Below are positions 1 to 5,920 of a stretch of 16,974 nt of DNA, in pieces. The stretch covers positions 1 to 16,974 of the forward strand of contig JAHEHB010000066.1 of the NCBI GenBank assembly GCA_024644775.1. Direction: 5' to 3'. Under the pieces are notes generated by a model. It was not told the DNA's origin, made no database searches, and saw only the letters and a program-made list of their open reading frames with translations. This DNA is from Deltaproteobacteria bacterium (GTDB lineage: Bacteria > Desulfobacterota > Desulfobacteria > Desulfobacterales > SURF-15). How positions within the stretch are numbered: position 1 is the stretch's first letter; each line of letters begins with the position of its first letter. A program made the position numbers and the translations under genes.

Positions 1-1062
1 GTCCTGCTGTTCCTTTTTCAACATATGATGAATCAGGTCTTTACCTGCGCTCTTGTTTTTGCTGAAGTTCCACAACCCCCACATACGGGACAAGGAGCCT
101 CGGAACAGCCCTTTCGGACCGGCTGGGGTATCGTGGTGCCAGAGTTGGGCCGCGGTTTCCGGCTGATCGCGTACACGTACCCTCCAGGCACTGGGAGGAT
201 TCTGAATCGACGATCCCCGTCCCGAGATGATATAGCGATTGTTCGACGCGTCATCCCAGGCAAAGACATCCTTCGGCATCACCGCGGTCAGCTTTTTCAT
301 ATATTCCAACGCCGCCCGTGTGCCGTCGGAATCAAACGTGATGTTACCTTTGGCATCCACCGGGTAGGAACCGAAGGCAGCAAAAAGGGGACCGGTCCAA
401 TCCTGGGAGTCACTGGTGGGACCGAGGGGATTGCCGAACGGGTGGCCGGCAGCATTCAACTTTTCGCACCCCTCCAGGAAAGCATCGTAGGTCCAGGTTT
501 TTACAAGGGCTTCATCACGATTGGGGTTGTCCGGAAACATCTTTTTAAGATCGACTCCGGCATGCTTCTTCCAGAGATCCAATCGGGACACCATGGGATA
601 GGTGTGCGAACCGACAGGACCTGGGCAGGAACGCCAGGTCCCCTCAATTTTCCCGAGATATTCGGCATCGGGCATCATTTCACCGTATTCGGATAACAGG
701 GCGTTGACCACATCATCCAGCGGCTCCAGGGACTCTGGATATTTCGCCGTTTCCACGGTGGGAAGATCCACGACATCGTGACCGGTCTTGGCCCGGGCTT
801 CGGCGGCGATGGTGGTTATTTGCTTAAAGCTAACTGAAGTAACGTAGTCCAGGGTGATTTCAACACCGTTTTTCTTGCCCCAGTCCATGACGATTTTTTT
901 GGAAACATCGTTGGCGCCGGGGATCCAGTGATCCCAAAGCATACATGACAATTTCCCGGCGGAATGAGAGGTTTTCACATACGGACCCACGGTCAACGCA
1001 CCGGCGGTGATCGCCGTGGTCTTCAGAAACTGTCTTCTTGTAATCTTTTTTTTAACCTTCAT
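1..1062 (-). CDS. Tat-exported ABC transporter solute-binding protein (family 1), C-terminus beyond window
   Basis: The reverse strand is open from the ATG at 1062 to the left edge, giving 354 codons without a stop. The N-terminus has a twin-arginine signal (T-R-R-Q-F-L-K at residues 8-14) followed by a short hydrophobic Ala/Gly stretch, so export as a folded protein through Tat is expected. The mature part begins with a strand of the type K-L-S-C-M-L-W-D-H-W, and later has the W-T-Y-D-A-F-L-E-G-C and F-A-W-D-D-A-S-N-N segments, which resemble periplasmic family 1 (sugar or oligosaccharide) binding proteins. A strong Shine-Dalgarno (AAGGAGG) sits 9 nt before the start. Family members usually have about 420-500 residues, so roughly 70-150 are missing to the left. 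The ligand cannot be told; permease genes would be expected further left on the same strand. It is divergent from, and probably unrelated to, the MoxR cluster. Confidence 0.88.
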   Translation of the reverse strand, partial: MKVKKKITRRQFLKTTAITAGALTVGPYVKTSHSAGKLSCMLWDHWIPGANDVSKKIVMDWGKKNGVEITLDYVTSVSFKQITTIAAEARAKTGHDVVDLPTVETAKYPESLEPLDDVVNALLSEYGEMMPDAEYLGKIEGTWRSCPGPVGSHTYPMVSRLDLWKKHAGVDLKKMFPDNPNRDEALVKTWTYDAFLEGCEKLNAAGHPFGNPLGPTSDSQDWTGPLFAAFGSYPVDAKGNITFDSDGTRAALEYMKKLTAVMPKDVFAWDDASNNRYIISGRGSSIQNPPSAWRVRVRDQPETAAQLWHHDTPAGPKGLFRGSLSRMWGLWNFSKNKSAGKDLIHHMLKKEQQD

Positions 1063-1089
1063 GACACCTTGCCTCCTTTTTCAAAGTTA

Positions 1090-1147
1090 TATGACCTTTC
1101 GCTGAAACGCTAATTCAAATTCCGGATACATTACCCGATAGGTCATA
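1090..1147. repeat. 12-bp inverted repeat in the leader of the binding-protein gene
   Basis: TATGACCTTTCG at 1090-1101 is the reverse complement of CGATAGGTCATA at 1136-1147 except at one position (11 of 12 match), with a 34-nt gap. A third partial copy, ATGACC, lies at 1168-1173. If the candidate minus-strand promoter at 1161-1190 is real, both arms lie in the 5' leader of the binding-protein mRNA, where they could form a hairpin or serve as paired repressor half-sites. The match is visible in the sequence; the function is inferred. Confidence 0.45.
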
Positions 1148-1160
1148 GGTTATTTGGATT

Positions 1161-1190
1161 GTTATAAATGACCGCTGGAGTTTCTGCTAA
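1161..1190 (-). promoter_or_regulatory. Candidate sigma70 promoter for the binding-protein gene
   Basis: Reading the minus strand, a -35-like TTAGCA (1190-1185) is followed after 18 nt by a -10-like TATAAC (1166-1161). They match the consensus at 4 of 6 and 5 of 6 positions. Transcription would begin near 1154 and give a leader of about 90 nt. The match is moderate and could be chance in an AT-rich stretch, but no better candidate was seen upstream of the gene. Confidence 0.35.
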
Positions 1191-1197
1191 AAGGAAT

Positions 1198-1209
1198 TGA
1201 ACGCGTTCA
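1198..1209. promoter_or_regulatory. Perfect 12-bp palindrome, candidate operator
   Basis: TGAACGCGTTCA is fully self-complementary. It lies 7 bp upstream of the candidate -35 of the binding-protein gene, a usual place for a dimeric regulator. A CG-centred palindrome with flanking AA/TT resembles LacI- or GntR-type sugar-regulator sites in general form, but no specific regulator can be named and none is encoded in the window. Confidence 0.35.
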
Positions 1210-1281
1210 CCTCCTTTCCGAGTAATCATTAATTTGCCCGTTTGGGCGTCACGCTGTGAAACAATTCCGTCTCACAATCCC

Positions 1282-1331
1282 TGGTGGTGCTCAGAGGTAA
1301 AATTCTCTATTCGGGAATGGTAGTGCTCAGA
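1282..1331 (+). repeat. Two direct copies of TGGTRGTGCTCAGA
   Basis: The 14-mer at 1282-1295 recurs at 1318-1331 with one difference (G or A at position 5). The two starts are 36 bp apart. It may be a remnant of a small duplication or a paired binding site. No gene reads across it. Confidence 0.3.
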
Positions 1332-1600
1332 ACGATACCAGTGAAAGAATCGATCGAAGGTTTTTGGGGCTTCGCTGCAATCCAGTAAAATTCCCGGTTA
1401 TTCCAGAGCCGATCTAACCGCACCGAATGGAGAGCAAAGAAAAAGAATTTGCTTTTTATCCGGCTAAATATGGCAAAAGGGCGAAAGTATGTCAATACTT
1501 AACAGTAAAAAAGATAAAAACTGAATATTGGCAGCATCTTAACGAGCCTTCACCATTGATTCCTTTCGTAAGAATTGGTTTCTTAACAGTGATTTTCGAA

Positions 1601-1684
1601 CCACAAGACACCAAGGCACAAAGAAAGGATTTTTTCTTTGTGCCTTGGTGGCAAATCCTTTTTGTCTCTGGCTCGTCCAGGTTA
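1601..1684 (+). repeat. Dispersed hairpin repeat, copy A
   Basis: The copy opens with CCACAAGACAC (1601-1611) and forms a perfect 18-bp stem: 1609-1626 pairs with 1633-1650 around a 6-nt loop. It ends with the 17-nt tail CTGGCTCGTCCAGGTTA (1668-1684). The same head and, with one mismatch, the same tail recur in copy B at 5778-5916. The shared head, hairpin core and tail show that this is a mobile or dispersed small element rather than a simple terminator. The tail ends 33 bp before the -35 of the promoter at 1718. Confidence 0.7.
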
Positions 1685-1717
1685 AGGGGTAAAAGCGTGA
1701 ATACGAGTTTAATTTAA

Positions 1718-1746
1718 TTGACAAAATACGCATTGGACCTTATACT
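1718..1746 (+). promoter_or_regulatory. Near-consensus sigma70 promoter of the cluster
   Basis: TTGACA at 1718-1723, a 17-nt spacer, then TATACT at 1741-1746. This is a perfect -35, optimal spacing and 5 of 6 in the -10. An A/T-rich stretch just upstream (about 1707-1717) could act as an UP element. Transcription should begin near 1753, leaving about 32 nt of leader before the start codon at 1785. It is the strongest promoter match noticed in the window and probably drives the TPR-peptidase gene and the first DUF4159 gene. Confidence 0.75.
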
Positions 1747-1784
1747 CGAAAATCTGGAAGGCGGTCTTTTAAAAGTAAATTTTT

Positions 1785-4478
1785 ATGTGTTGCTTACATA
1801 AACGATCATTACGATCTATTTTTCTTGCCATCCTCCTCGTAACCGCTATTTGGCCTCAATACCATATCGCCGTTGCTAAAGAATCCTATCCGGATCACTA
1901 TCTGGACCAGGCACAGCAAGCCTTTCGTTCGGGCCGATATGACGAGGCGCTCACCCTTTATCTCAAAACGGGCGGAGTGGATCGGGCGGAGGCTGTCGTC
2001 GGTGCGAGCCGGACACTGACCCATATTGGAAACTATACCGAAGCAGAAAAGATTTGCCGAACCTCGCTTAAAGAGTTACCGGATGCGGTTCGGATACGAT
2101 GCCAGTTGGCAGAGGTGCTCGTTCTGACGGGCCAGTCCCATGAGGCAATGCGTTTGCTGCAGGAGGCTGTAAACGGTCCGAATGTTACGATTCGAAGCCT
2201 TGTGCAATACGGCAAACTGCTCGATCTGCGTGGCCGAGGTTCCGAAGCGGTTCCCTACTTTGAGCGTGCAGTCGAGCATTACAATGACGGTATCCTTTCG
2301 GATGCAGAAGATATTGCCATGGCAGCTGTGGCCTGTTGGAAACTTGAAAGCTACCATGACGCCAATCGTCTTTTTCGGGAGACACTTCAGATTGATCCTG
2401 AAAATCTTGAAGCACAGGTTCTTTGGGGAAACCTGTTTTTGGAGAAATACAATCATGCAGAGGCCCGGAATTCTTATGGAAAAATCCTCAAACAGAACCA
2501 ACGATATGTACCGGCACTCGTTGGGATGGCAAAGACGTTGGGAGGCCATGAGGCCGATAAAACCCTTTCCGCGGCTCTGGATATCAATCCTCGCTCTACC
2601 CCTGCAATGGAAATTCTGGCAGAGATTTCCCTCGTGGACGATCACTTTGATGCCGCCGAGGGCTATCTTCGCGAGATACTCCAGATCAATCCAGAGTCCC
2701 TGAACGCAAAAACACTGCTGGCTGCCATTGCTTATTTAAAAGACGACAACAGTGCCTATGAAACCATCCGGGAAGCGGTCGAAAAATTCAGCCCGGGGAA
2801 TGCCGGGTTTTATACGCGGGTTGCAGAAATTTGCGGAAAAAAATACCGTTTCACCGAAGCAGTGGAATTAGCCCGCCGAGCCATCGCAATGGATCCCGAT
2901 CTATGGAAAGGCTACGGCTTGCTCGGGATAAATCTTTTGCGGTTGGGTAAAGAGGAAGAAGCACGTCCTCACCTGGAATACAGTTTCGAGATGGATTCTT
3001 TCAATTTCTGGACATTGAATACGCTGAAGATCCTGGATCGGTTGACCGGCTTTGAAACGCGAATAACGGACCATTTCATTGTGCGAATGGACCGAACGGA
3101 TGCAAATATCCTCTGGCCCTACTTAAAATCACTCCTGACAGAGTGTTGGACCACGCTTACGGCGAAATATGATTTTACACCGAAAGGCCCCATTCTCATC
3201 GAAGTGTTCACAGAACATGAAGATTTTTCCGTGCGTACTTCGGGGTTGCCGGATATTGGGCCGCTTGTAGGGGTCTGTTTCGGTAACGTCATCACACTGG
3301 ATTCCCCCCGGGCGTTTAAGCCGCCCGGTTCCTTAAACTGGCAGGAAATTCTCTGGCATGAATTCACCCATGTGATCACCTTACAAATGACCCGTAACCG
3401 GATGCCTCGGTGGTTGTCGGAAGGGATATCGGTCTTTGAAGAGCATCACGGCCGGCCGGAGTGGGGGCGAAAACAGGATATCGAGCTGATCGAAGCGGTG
3501 CAGGAGAACAGAATGCTCGATTTAAAGTATTTAAATGAGGGGTTCTCCAAGGCCAAAACCCAAGAGGATATAAACTTTGCCTATTATCAGTCCTCGCTCG
3601 TTGTCGCCTACATCGTTGAACGACACGGATTCGAGTCTCTAATAGAATTGATTTATGAATATGCCGCATCCACAGAGATGGAAAAGATTTTTAAATCGGT
3701 TTTTAAACAACCCTTAAATGCCTTTGAATCAGGGTTTTTAGCCTGGATTAATGATCGGATTCAGTCGATGAACGTGTACGTCCATGAAGGGGATTCCGAT
3801 CATCCAAGCAGACTTTACGGAACCGGTTTAATTCTCCATCCTTCCACCCGCTCATCCGCGCCCTCAGAGACCACCGATGAGCTTCGAAAACGGATAGAAG
3901 CGCAGCCACGCGATTTTTTGGCGCACCTTCGATTGGGAGCGCTTTTGTATAAACAGAAGGATCATGATGGGGCCATCAAACACTTAACGATCGCTCGGGA
4001 CCTACTTCCAGAGTATGCAGCGGTTCCCAATCCCCGTTTGATACTGGCCAAACTCTATGAAGAACGGGGAGAAATGGCGGCCATGTTACGCGAACTGGAT
4101 GGATTGATAAAATATCAGCAACACGCCTTTGAGGCATGCTTTAAACTCGCCCAGGCTGCATACAAACAAAAAGAATATGACAGGACGGTCTATTACCTGG
4201 AACGTGCCATAGCCGTTGACCCCTACCACCTGGACACACACAAAATCCTCGCAAAAACTGCAATGACACGGACCGATTACAAAATGGCCATTCGGGAATA
4301 CAAGGTTTTACTGGAGCTTGACGTGACGGATCCCGTCACGGCGCAAACGGACCTGGCAGCGGCATTCATTCGGGCGGGAAAAAGAACAGAGGCCAAAGAA
4401 AGCGCCCTGGCTGCGTTGGAAATCGCCCCCACTTACGAGCGGGCGCAAACCATTTTACTGGAATCTTTGGAACCTTGA
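1785..4478 (+). CDS. Exported TPR / MA-like metallopeptidase / TPR protein
   Basis: This 897-residue protein has a Sec signal peptide (basic K-R-S-L-R, a hydrophobic core at about 11-24, likely cleavage after A-V-A near residue 31). Residues about 36-420 form TPR helices, with typical A-x-x-x-F and consensus ends such as I-D-P-E and I-N-P-E. Residues about 425-665 match the peptidase-MA-like gluzincin domain: H525-E-F-T-H529 is the zinc and catalytic motif, and E546 in R-W-L-S-E-G is the expected third ligand. A second TPR block follows (about 696-895). It is therefore predicted to be a catalytically intact periplasmic or surface zinc peptidase held between two protein-binding arms. It ends 7 bp before the first DUF4159 gene, which suggests co-transcription. 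The start is the only ATG ahead of the signal peptide, and no good ribosome site precedes it (GGAAGGCGG lies about 20 nt away). Its substrate is unknown. Confidence 0.85.
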   Translation: MCCLHKRSLRSIFLAILLVTAIWPQYHIAVAKESYPDHYLDQAQQAFRSGRYDEALTLYLKTGGVDRAEAVVGASRTLTHIGNYTEAEKICRTSLKELPDAVRIRCQLAEVLVLTGQSHEAMRLLQEAVNGPNVTIRSLVQYGKLLDLRGRGSEAVPYFERAVEHYNDGILSDAEDIAMAAVACWKLESYHDANRLFRETLQIDPENLEAQVLWGNLFLEKYNHAEARNSYGKILKQNQRYVPALVGMAKTLGGHEADKTLSAALDINPRSTPAMEILAEISLVDDHFDAAEGYLREILQINPESLNAKTLLAAIAYLKDDNSAYETIREAVEKFSPGNAGFYTRVAEICGKKYRFTEAVELARRAIAMDPDLWKGYGLLGINLLRLGKEEEARPHLEYSFEMDSFNFWTLNTLKILDRLTGFETRITDHFIVRMDRTDANILWPYLKSLLTECWTTLTAKYDFTPKGPILIEVFTEHEDFSVRTSGLPDIGPLVGVCFGNVITLDSPRAFKPPGSLNWQEILWHEFTHVITLQMTRNRMPRWLSEGISVFEEHHGRPEWGRKQDIELIEAVQENRMLDLKYLNEGFSKAKTQEDINFAYYQSSLVVAYIVERHGFESLIELIYEYAASTEMEKIFKSVFKQPLNAFESGFLAWINDRIQSMNVYVHEGDSDHPSRLYGTGLILHPSTRSSAPSETTDELRKRIEAQPRDFLAHLRLGALLYKQKDHDGAIKHLTIARDLLPEYAAVPNPRLILAKLYEERGEMAAMLRELDGLIKYQQHAFEACFKLAQAAYKQKEYDRTVYYLERAIAVDPYHLDTHKILAKTAMTRTDYKMAIREYKVLLELDVTDPVTAQTDLAAAFIRAGKRTEAKESALAALEIAPTYERAQTILLESLEP

Positions 4479-4485
4479 CAGTGCG

Positions 4486-5337
4486 GTGATCTACACTATC
4501 GTAACAATAAGGTGTCGTATTTGGCTATTTCTGATTCTCGTTTTACCGGGTGCGGCTTTTGGGCAGGAGGAGTCCATGATGCTCAAGACACAGGAATCAT
4601 TCATCGGCGGCCTTCTTGTGGAGCCTGAATTTGTTTTTGCAAGGGGTAGATACACCAATTACCCGTCCGAAGAAGGTGCGGAAACCTACAATTGGTGGCG
4701 AAATCGTGCCTGGTGGGAAACGGATTTCGATGATGCGGATCAAAATTTGTTACGCGGTATACAGCGGTATACGACGCTGAACACTTCCGACCGGGCCTAC
4801 AAAGCGCTGTCCCTGACCGATCCCGGGCTGTTCGAATACCCGTTTTTGTATATCAACATGAAACGGGTTCCACTTTACTCGGGAAACGGTCCCAACTTCA
4901 ATCCGGAAGAAGCGGCGGCACTTCGAGAATATATGTTGCGGGGAGGGTTTGTGATGGTCGATGATTTCTGGGGTCCGGAGCACTGGAAAGACTTTTTGAC
5001 CGAGCTTGAAAAGATTTTCCCGGGTCGTAGGCCTGTAAAATTGGAGATCACCCATCCCATATTCCACTGTTTTTATGACGTCCAGGAGATCAAGCAGGTG
5101 CCGGGGCGTGGGGTAACGTGGAATTTCGGCTGGGGGTTTACTCTGGACAATCCGGATTATCCGACCTCGGTGCACGGCATATCTGACGACAACAGTCGGA
5201 TCATGATGCTGGTGAATTTCAACACAGATCTTGGTGATGGATGGGAACACACGTTCGATCAGTTTTATCCCACCCGCTACTGCAACGAGGCCTATAAGCT
5301 CGGCATCAACTATATTATTTACTCAATGAGCCATTAG
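4486..5337 (+). CDS. Secreted DUF4159 protein, copy 1
   Basis: This 283-residue protein starts with GTG, 7 bp after the preceding stop. The GTG is chosen because it places a signal peptide correctly (hydrophobic W-L-F-L-I-L-V-L, then A-A-F-G before Q-E-E); the next in-frame ATGs would remove it. The rest is a DUF4159 domain. Markers are F-V-F-A-R-G-R-Y, the aromatic N-W-W-R motif, E-Y-P-F-L-Y, the G153-G-F-V-M-V-D-D160-F-W-G turn, H-P-I-F-H-C195-F-Y-D, and the C-terminal W-E-H-T and Y-K-L-G-I-N-Y-I-I-Y. DUF4159 is described as having a glutamine-amidotransferase-like fold and often neighbours MoxR/vWA genes; its biochemical role is not known to me. It is clearly paralogous to the protein at 5921-6700. 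The ribosome site is weak, so translation is probably coupled to the upstream gene. Confidence 0.85.
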   Translation: MIYTIVTIRCRIWLFLILVLPGAAFGQEESMMLKTQESFIGGLLVEPEFVFARGRYTNYPSEEGAETYNWWRNRAWWETDFDDADQNLLRGIQRYTTLNTSDRAYKALSLTDPGLFEYPFLYINMKRVPLYSGNGPNFNPEEAAALREYMLRGGFVMVDDFWGPEHWKDFLTELEKIFPGRRPVKLEITHPIFHCFYDVQEIKQVPGRGVTWNFGWGFTLDNPDYPTSVHGISDDNSRIMMLVNFNTDLGDGWEHTFDQFYPTRYCNEAYKLGINYIIYSMSH

Positions 5338-5362
5338 GGTTTGGGAGGTTTCGGGTGTCGGG
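5337..5362 (+). other. Predicted G-quadruplex motif at the stop of DUF4159 copy 1
   Basis: Four GGG runs (5337-5339, 5343-5345, 5353-5355, 5360-5362) are separated by loops of 3, 7 and 4 nt, which satisfies the usual G3+N1-7 rule on the coding strand. The first G is the last base of the TAG stop codon. Three more G-runs follow at about 5440-5460. If it folds in RNA it could affect release, termination or mRNA decay between the two DUF4159 genes. Folding is a prediction only. Confidence 0.35.
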
Positions 5363-5657
5363 TTTCTGGTGTCAGGTTTCAGCTAAACCACCAGCGGAGC
5401 TGGATTCATCACAATAAGAAACGAGGTTTCTCAGAAGAGGGGTTGAGGGTTCGGGGTTCAAAAGTTCAGGGGTTGGGATTGAGTCACGCAAATTGCAAAA
5501 TGGCACCGCCGCACTTGTTTGGTTATTGATTATTGGAATTTGAAATTTATTTGAAATTTGGTGCTTGGGATTTGAGATTTTACCAGGTTTGTCAGACGAG
5601 GTGTCAGGATTTGTGGTTTGCTGACACCTGAAACCCGAAACCTGACACCCGACACCC
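5348..5657. repeat. Inverted arrays of GGTTTCGGGTGTC-type short repeats
   Basis: The left array (5348-5383) is built of variants of G-G-G-T-K-T-C. The right array (5620-5657) is the same kind of sequence on the other strand (CTGACACCTGAAACCC and similar). The arms would pair imperfectly, with a loop of about 236 nt. A local hairpin is nested at the right: GGTGTCAG (5600-5607) pairs exactly with CTGACACC (5621-5628). Arrays of this type are, to my knowledge, scattered in intergenic DNA of Desulfobacterales-like genomes. Confidence 0.6.
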
Positions 5658-5673
5658 GTCTAAATTCCCGTCT

Positions 5674-5897
5674 GAAACGAAGTGAAAGCGGGGAAACACT
5701 GATTTGGTTGTGGCGAAAGGCCTACATTAGGCGCTTAAAAAGGAAAAGTTCGCATTTTTTATCAAATGTTTATCTCACCACAAGACACTAAGGCCACGAA
5801 GATTTCTTTAAATTTTTTCTTCGTGTTCTTTGTGCCCTTGTGGTTCATTTAACAACCTGTTTGGTTCCCCGTAAAAACGGGATTTTCGCTTCGCTTC
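5674..5897. repeat. Imperfect inverted arms bounding a MITE-like segment
   Basis: GAAACGAAGTGAAAGCGGGGAA (5674-5695, key bases only) resembles the reverse complement of 5865-5897, with the shared core GAARCGAAGYGAAA followed by CGGGGAA. Each arm also folds alone: TTCCCG (5665-5670) with CGGGGAA (5689-5695), and CCCGT (5868-5872) with ACGGG (5877-5881), the latter followed by ATTTT. The arms enclose most of the hairpin repeat copy B. The arrangement could be a short non-autonomous element with terminal inverted repeats. No target-site duplication was identified. Confidence 0.4.
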
Positions 5898-5916
5898 AAC
5901 TGGCTCGTGCAGGTTA
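5778..5916 (+). repeat. Dispersed hairpin repeat, copy B
   Basis: It begins with the same CCACAAGACAC (5778-5788) as copy A and ends with CTGGCTCGTGCAGGTTA (5900-5916), which matches the tail of copy A at 16 of 17 positions. The hairpin is imperfect: CCACAAG (5778-5784) pairs with CTTGTGG (5837-5843), and CACGAAGA (5795-5802) with TCTTCGTG (5818-5825). Compared with copy A it is about 55 nt longer, mainly through the CCCCGT...ACGGG segment. The tail ends 4 bp before the ATG at 5921, so its GCAGG may serve as that gene's ribosome site. Confidence 0.65.
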
Positions 5917-5920
5917 GGTT

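Larger units (their letters stand above)
1063..1784. other. Divergent intergenic region, no convincing gene
   Basis: About 720 bp separate the binding-protein gene (leftward) from the TPR-peptidase gene (rightward). Short open frames here, on both strands, have low-complexity or repeat-derived translations and no ribosome binding sites, so I read the region as regulatory. Near the binding-protein gene it holds an inverted repeat, a candidate promoter and a palindrome. In the middle there are two short direct copies of TGGTRGTGCTCAGA. At the right it holds a dispersed hairpin repeat and then a strong plus-strand promoter. The stretch 1340-1595 shows nothing recognisable beyond A-rich runs. Confidence 0.7.
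5338..5920. other. Repeat-packed intergenic region between the two DUF4159 genes
   Basis: These 583 bp contain no credible gene; the only open frame on the plus strand (5341-5529) has a repetitive translation and no start signals. It holds inverted arrays of a GGTTTCGGGTGTC-type unit (5348-5383 and 5620-5657), an A/T-rich GAAATTT run (about 5535-5580), a pair of inverted arms at 5674-5695 and 5865-5897, and the dispersed hairpin repeat copy B. All other junctions in the cluster are 30 bp or less, so this gap is an anomaly and probably grew by insertion of small repeats between two tandem paralogs. No strong promoter was seen in it. Confidence 0.75.

Noticed and set aside
25..696. Long plus-strand open frame of 223 codons at the left edge
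   Set aside because: It lies antisense to the binding-protein gene, whose translation carries a Tat signal, good ribosome site and family-like sequence. The plus-strand frame has none of these.
1307..1495. 62-codon minus-strand open frame in the intergenic region
   Set aside because: Low-complexity Phe-rich translation, no ribosome site and no recognisable domain.
1609..1650. 18-bp hairpin as a transcription terminator
   Set aside because: The stem is strong, but no gene ends into it on either strand, and related head and tail sequences recur at 5778-5916. It is better read as a repeat element.
1427..1733. Overlapping open frames on both strands (96 and 64 codons)
   Set aside because: Both read through the dispersed hairpin repeat. 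The T-K-A-Q-R-K and F-F-V-P-W strings are what the repeat encodes by chance.
5341..5529. 62-codon open frame after DUF4159 copy 1
   Set aside because: Its translation consists of repeated G-V-R/G-S-K-V-Q-like strings from the GGGTGTCGGGTTTC array, and it has no start signal.
5868..5885. Rho-independent terminator (CCCGT / ACGGG followed by ATTTT)
   Set aside because: The stem is only 5 bp and the T run is short. It lies inside a repeat 36 bp before a co-oriented gene, so it is not called a terminator.
5338..5920. CRISPR array
   Set aside because: The short repeats here vary in sequence and spacing, are present in both orientations and lack uniform spacers. No cas gene is nearby.
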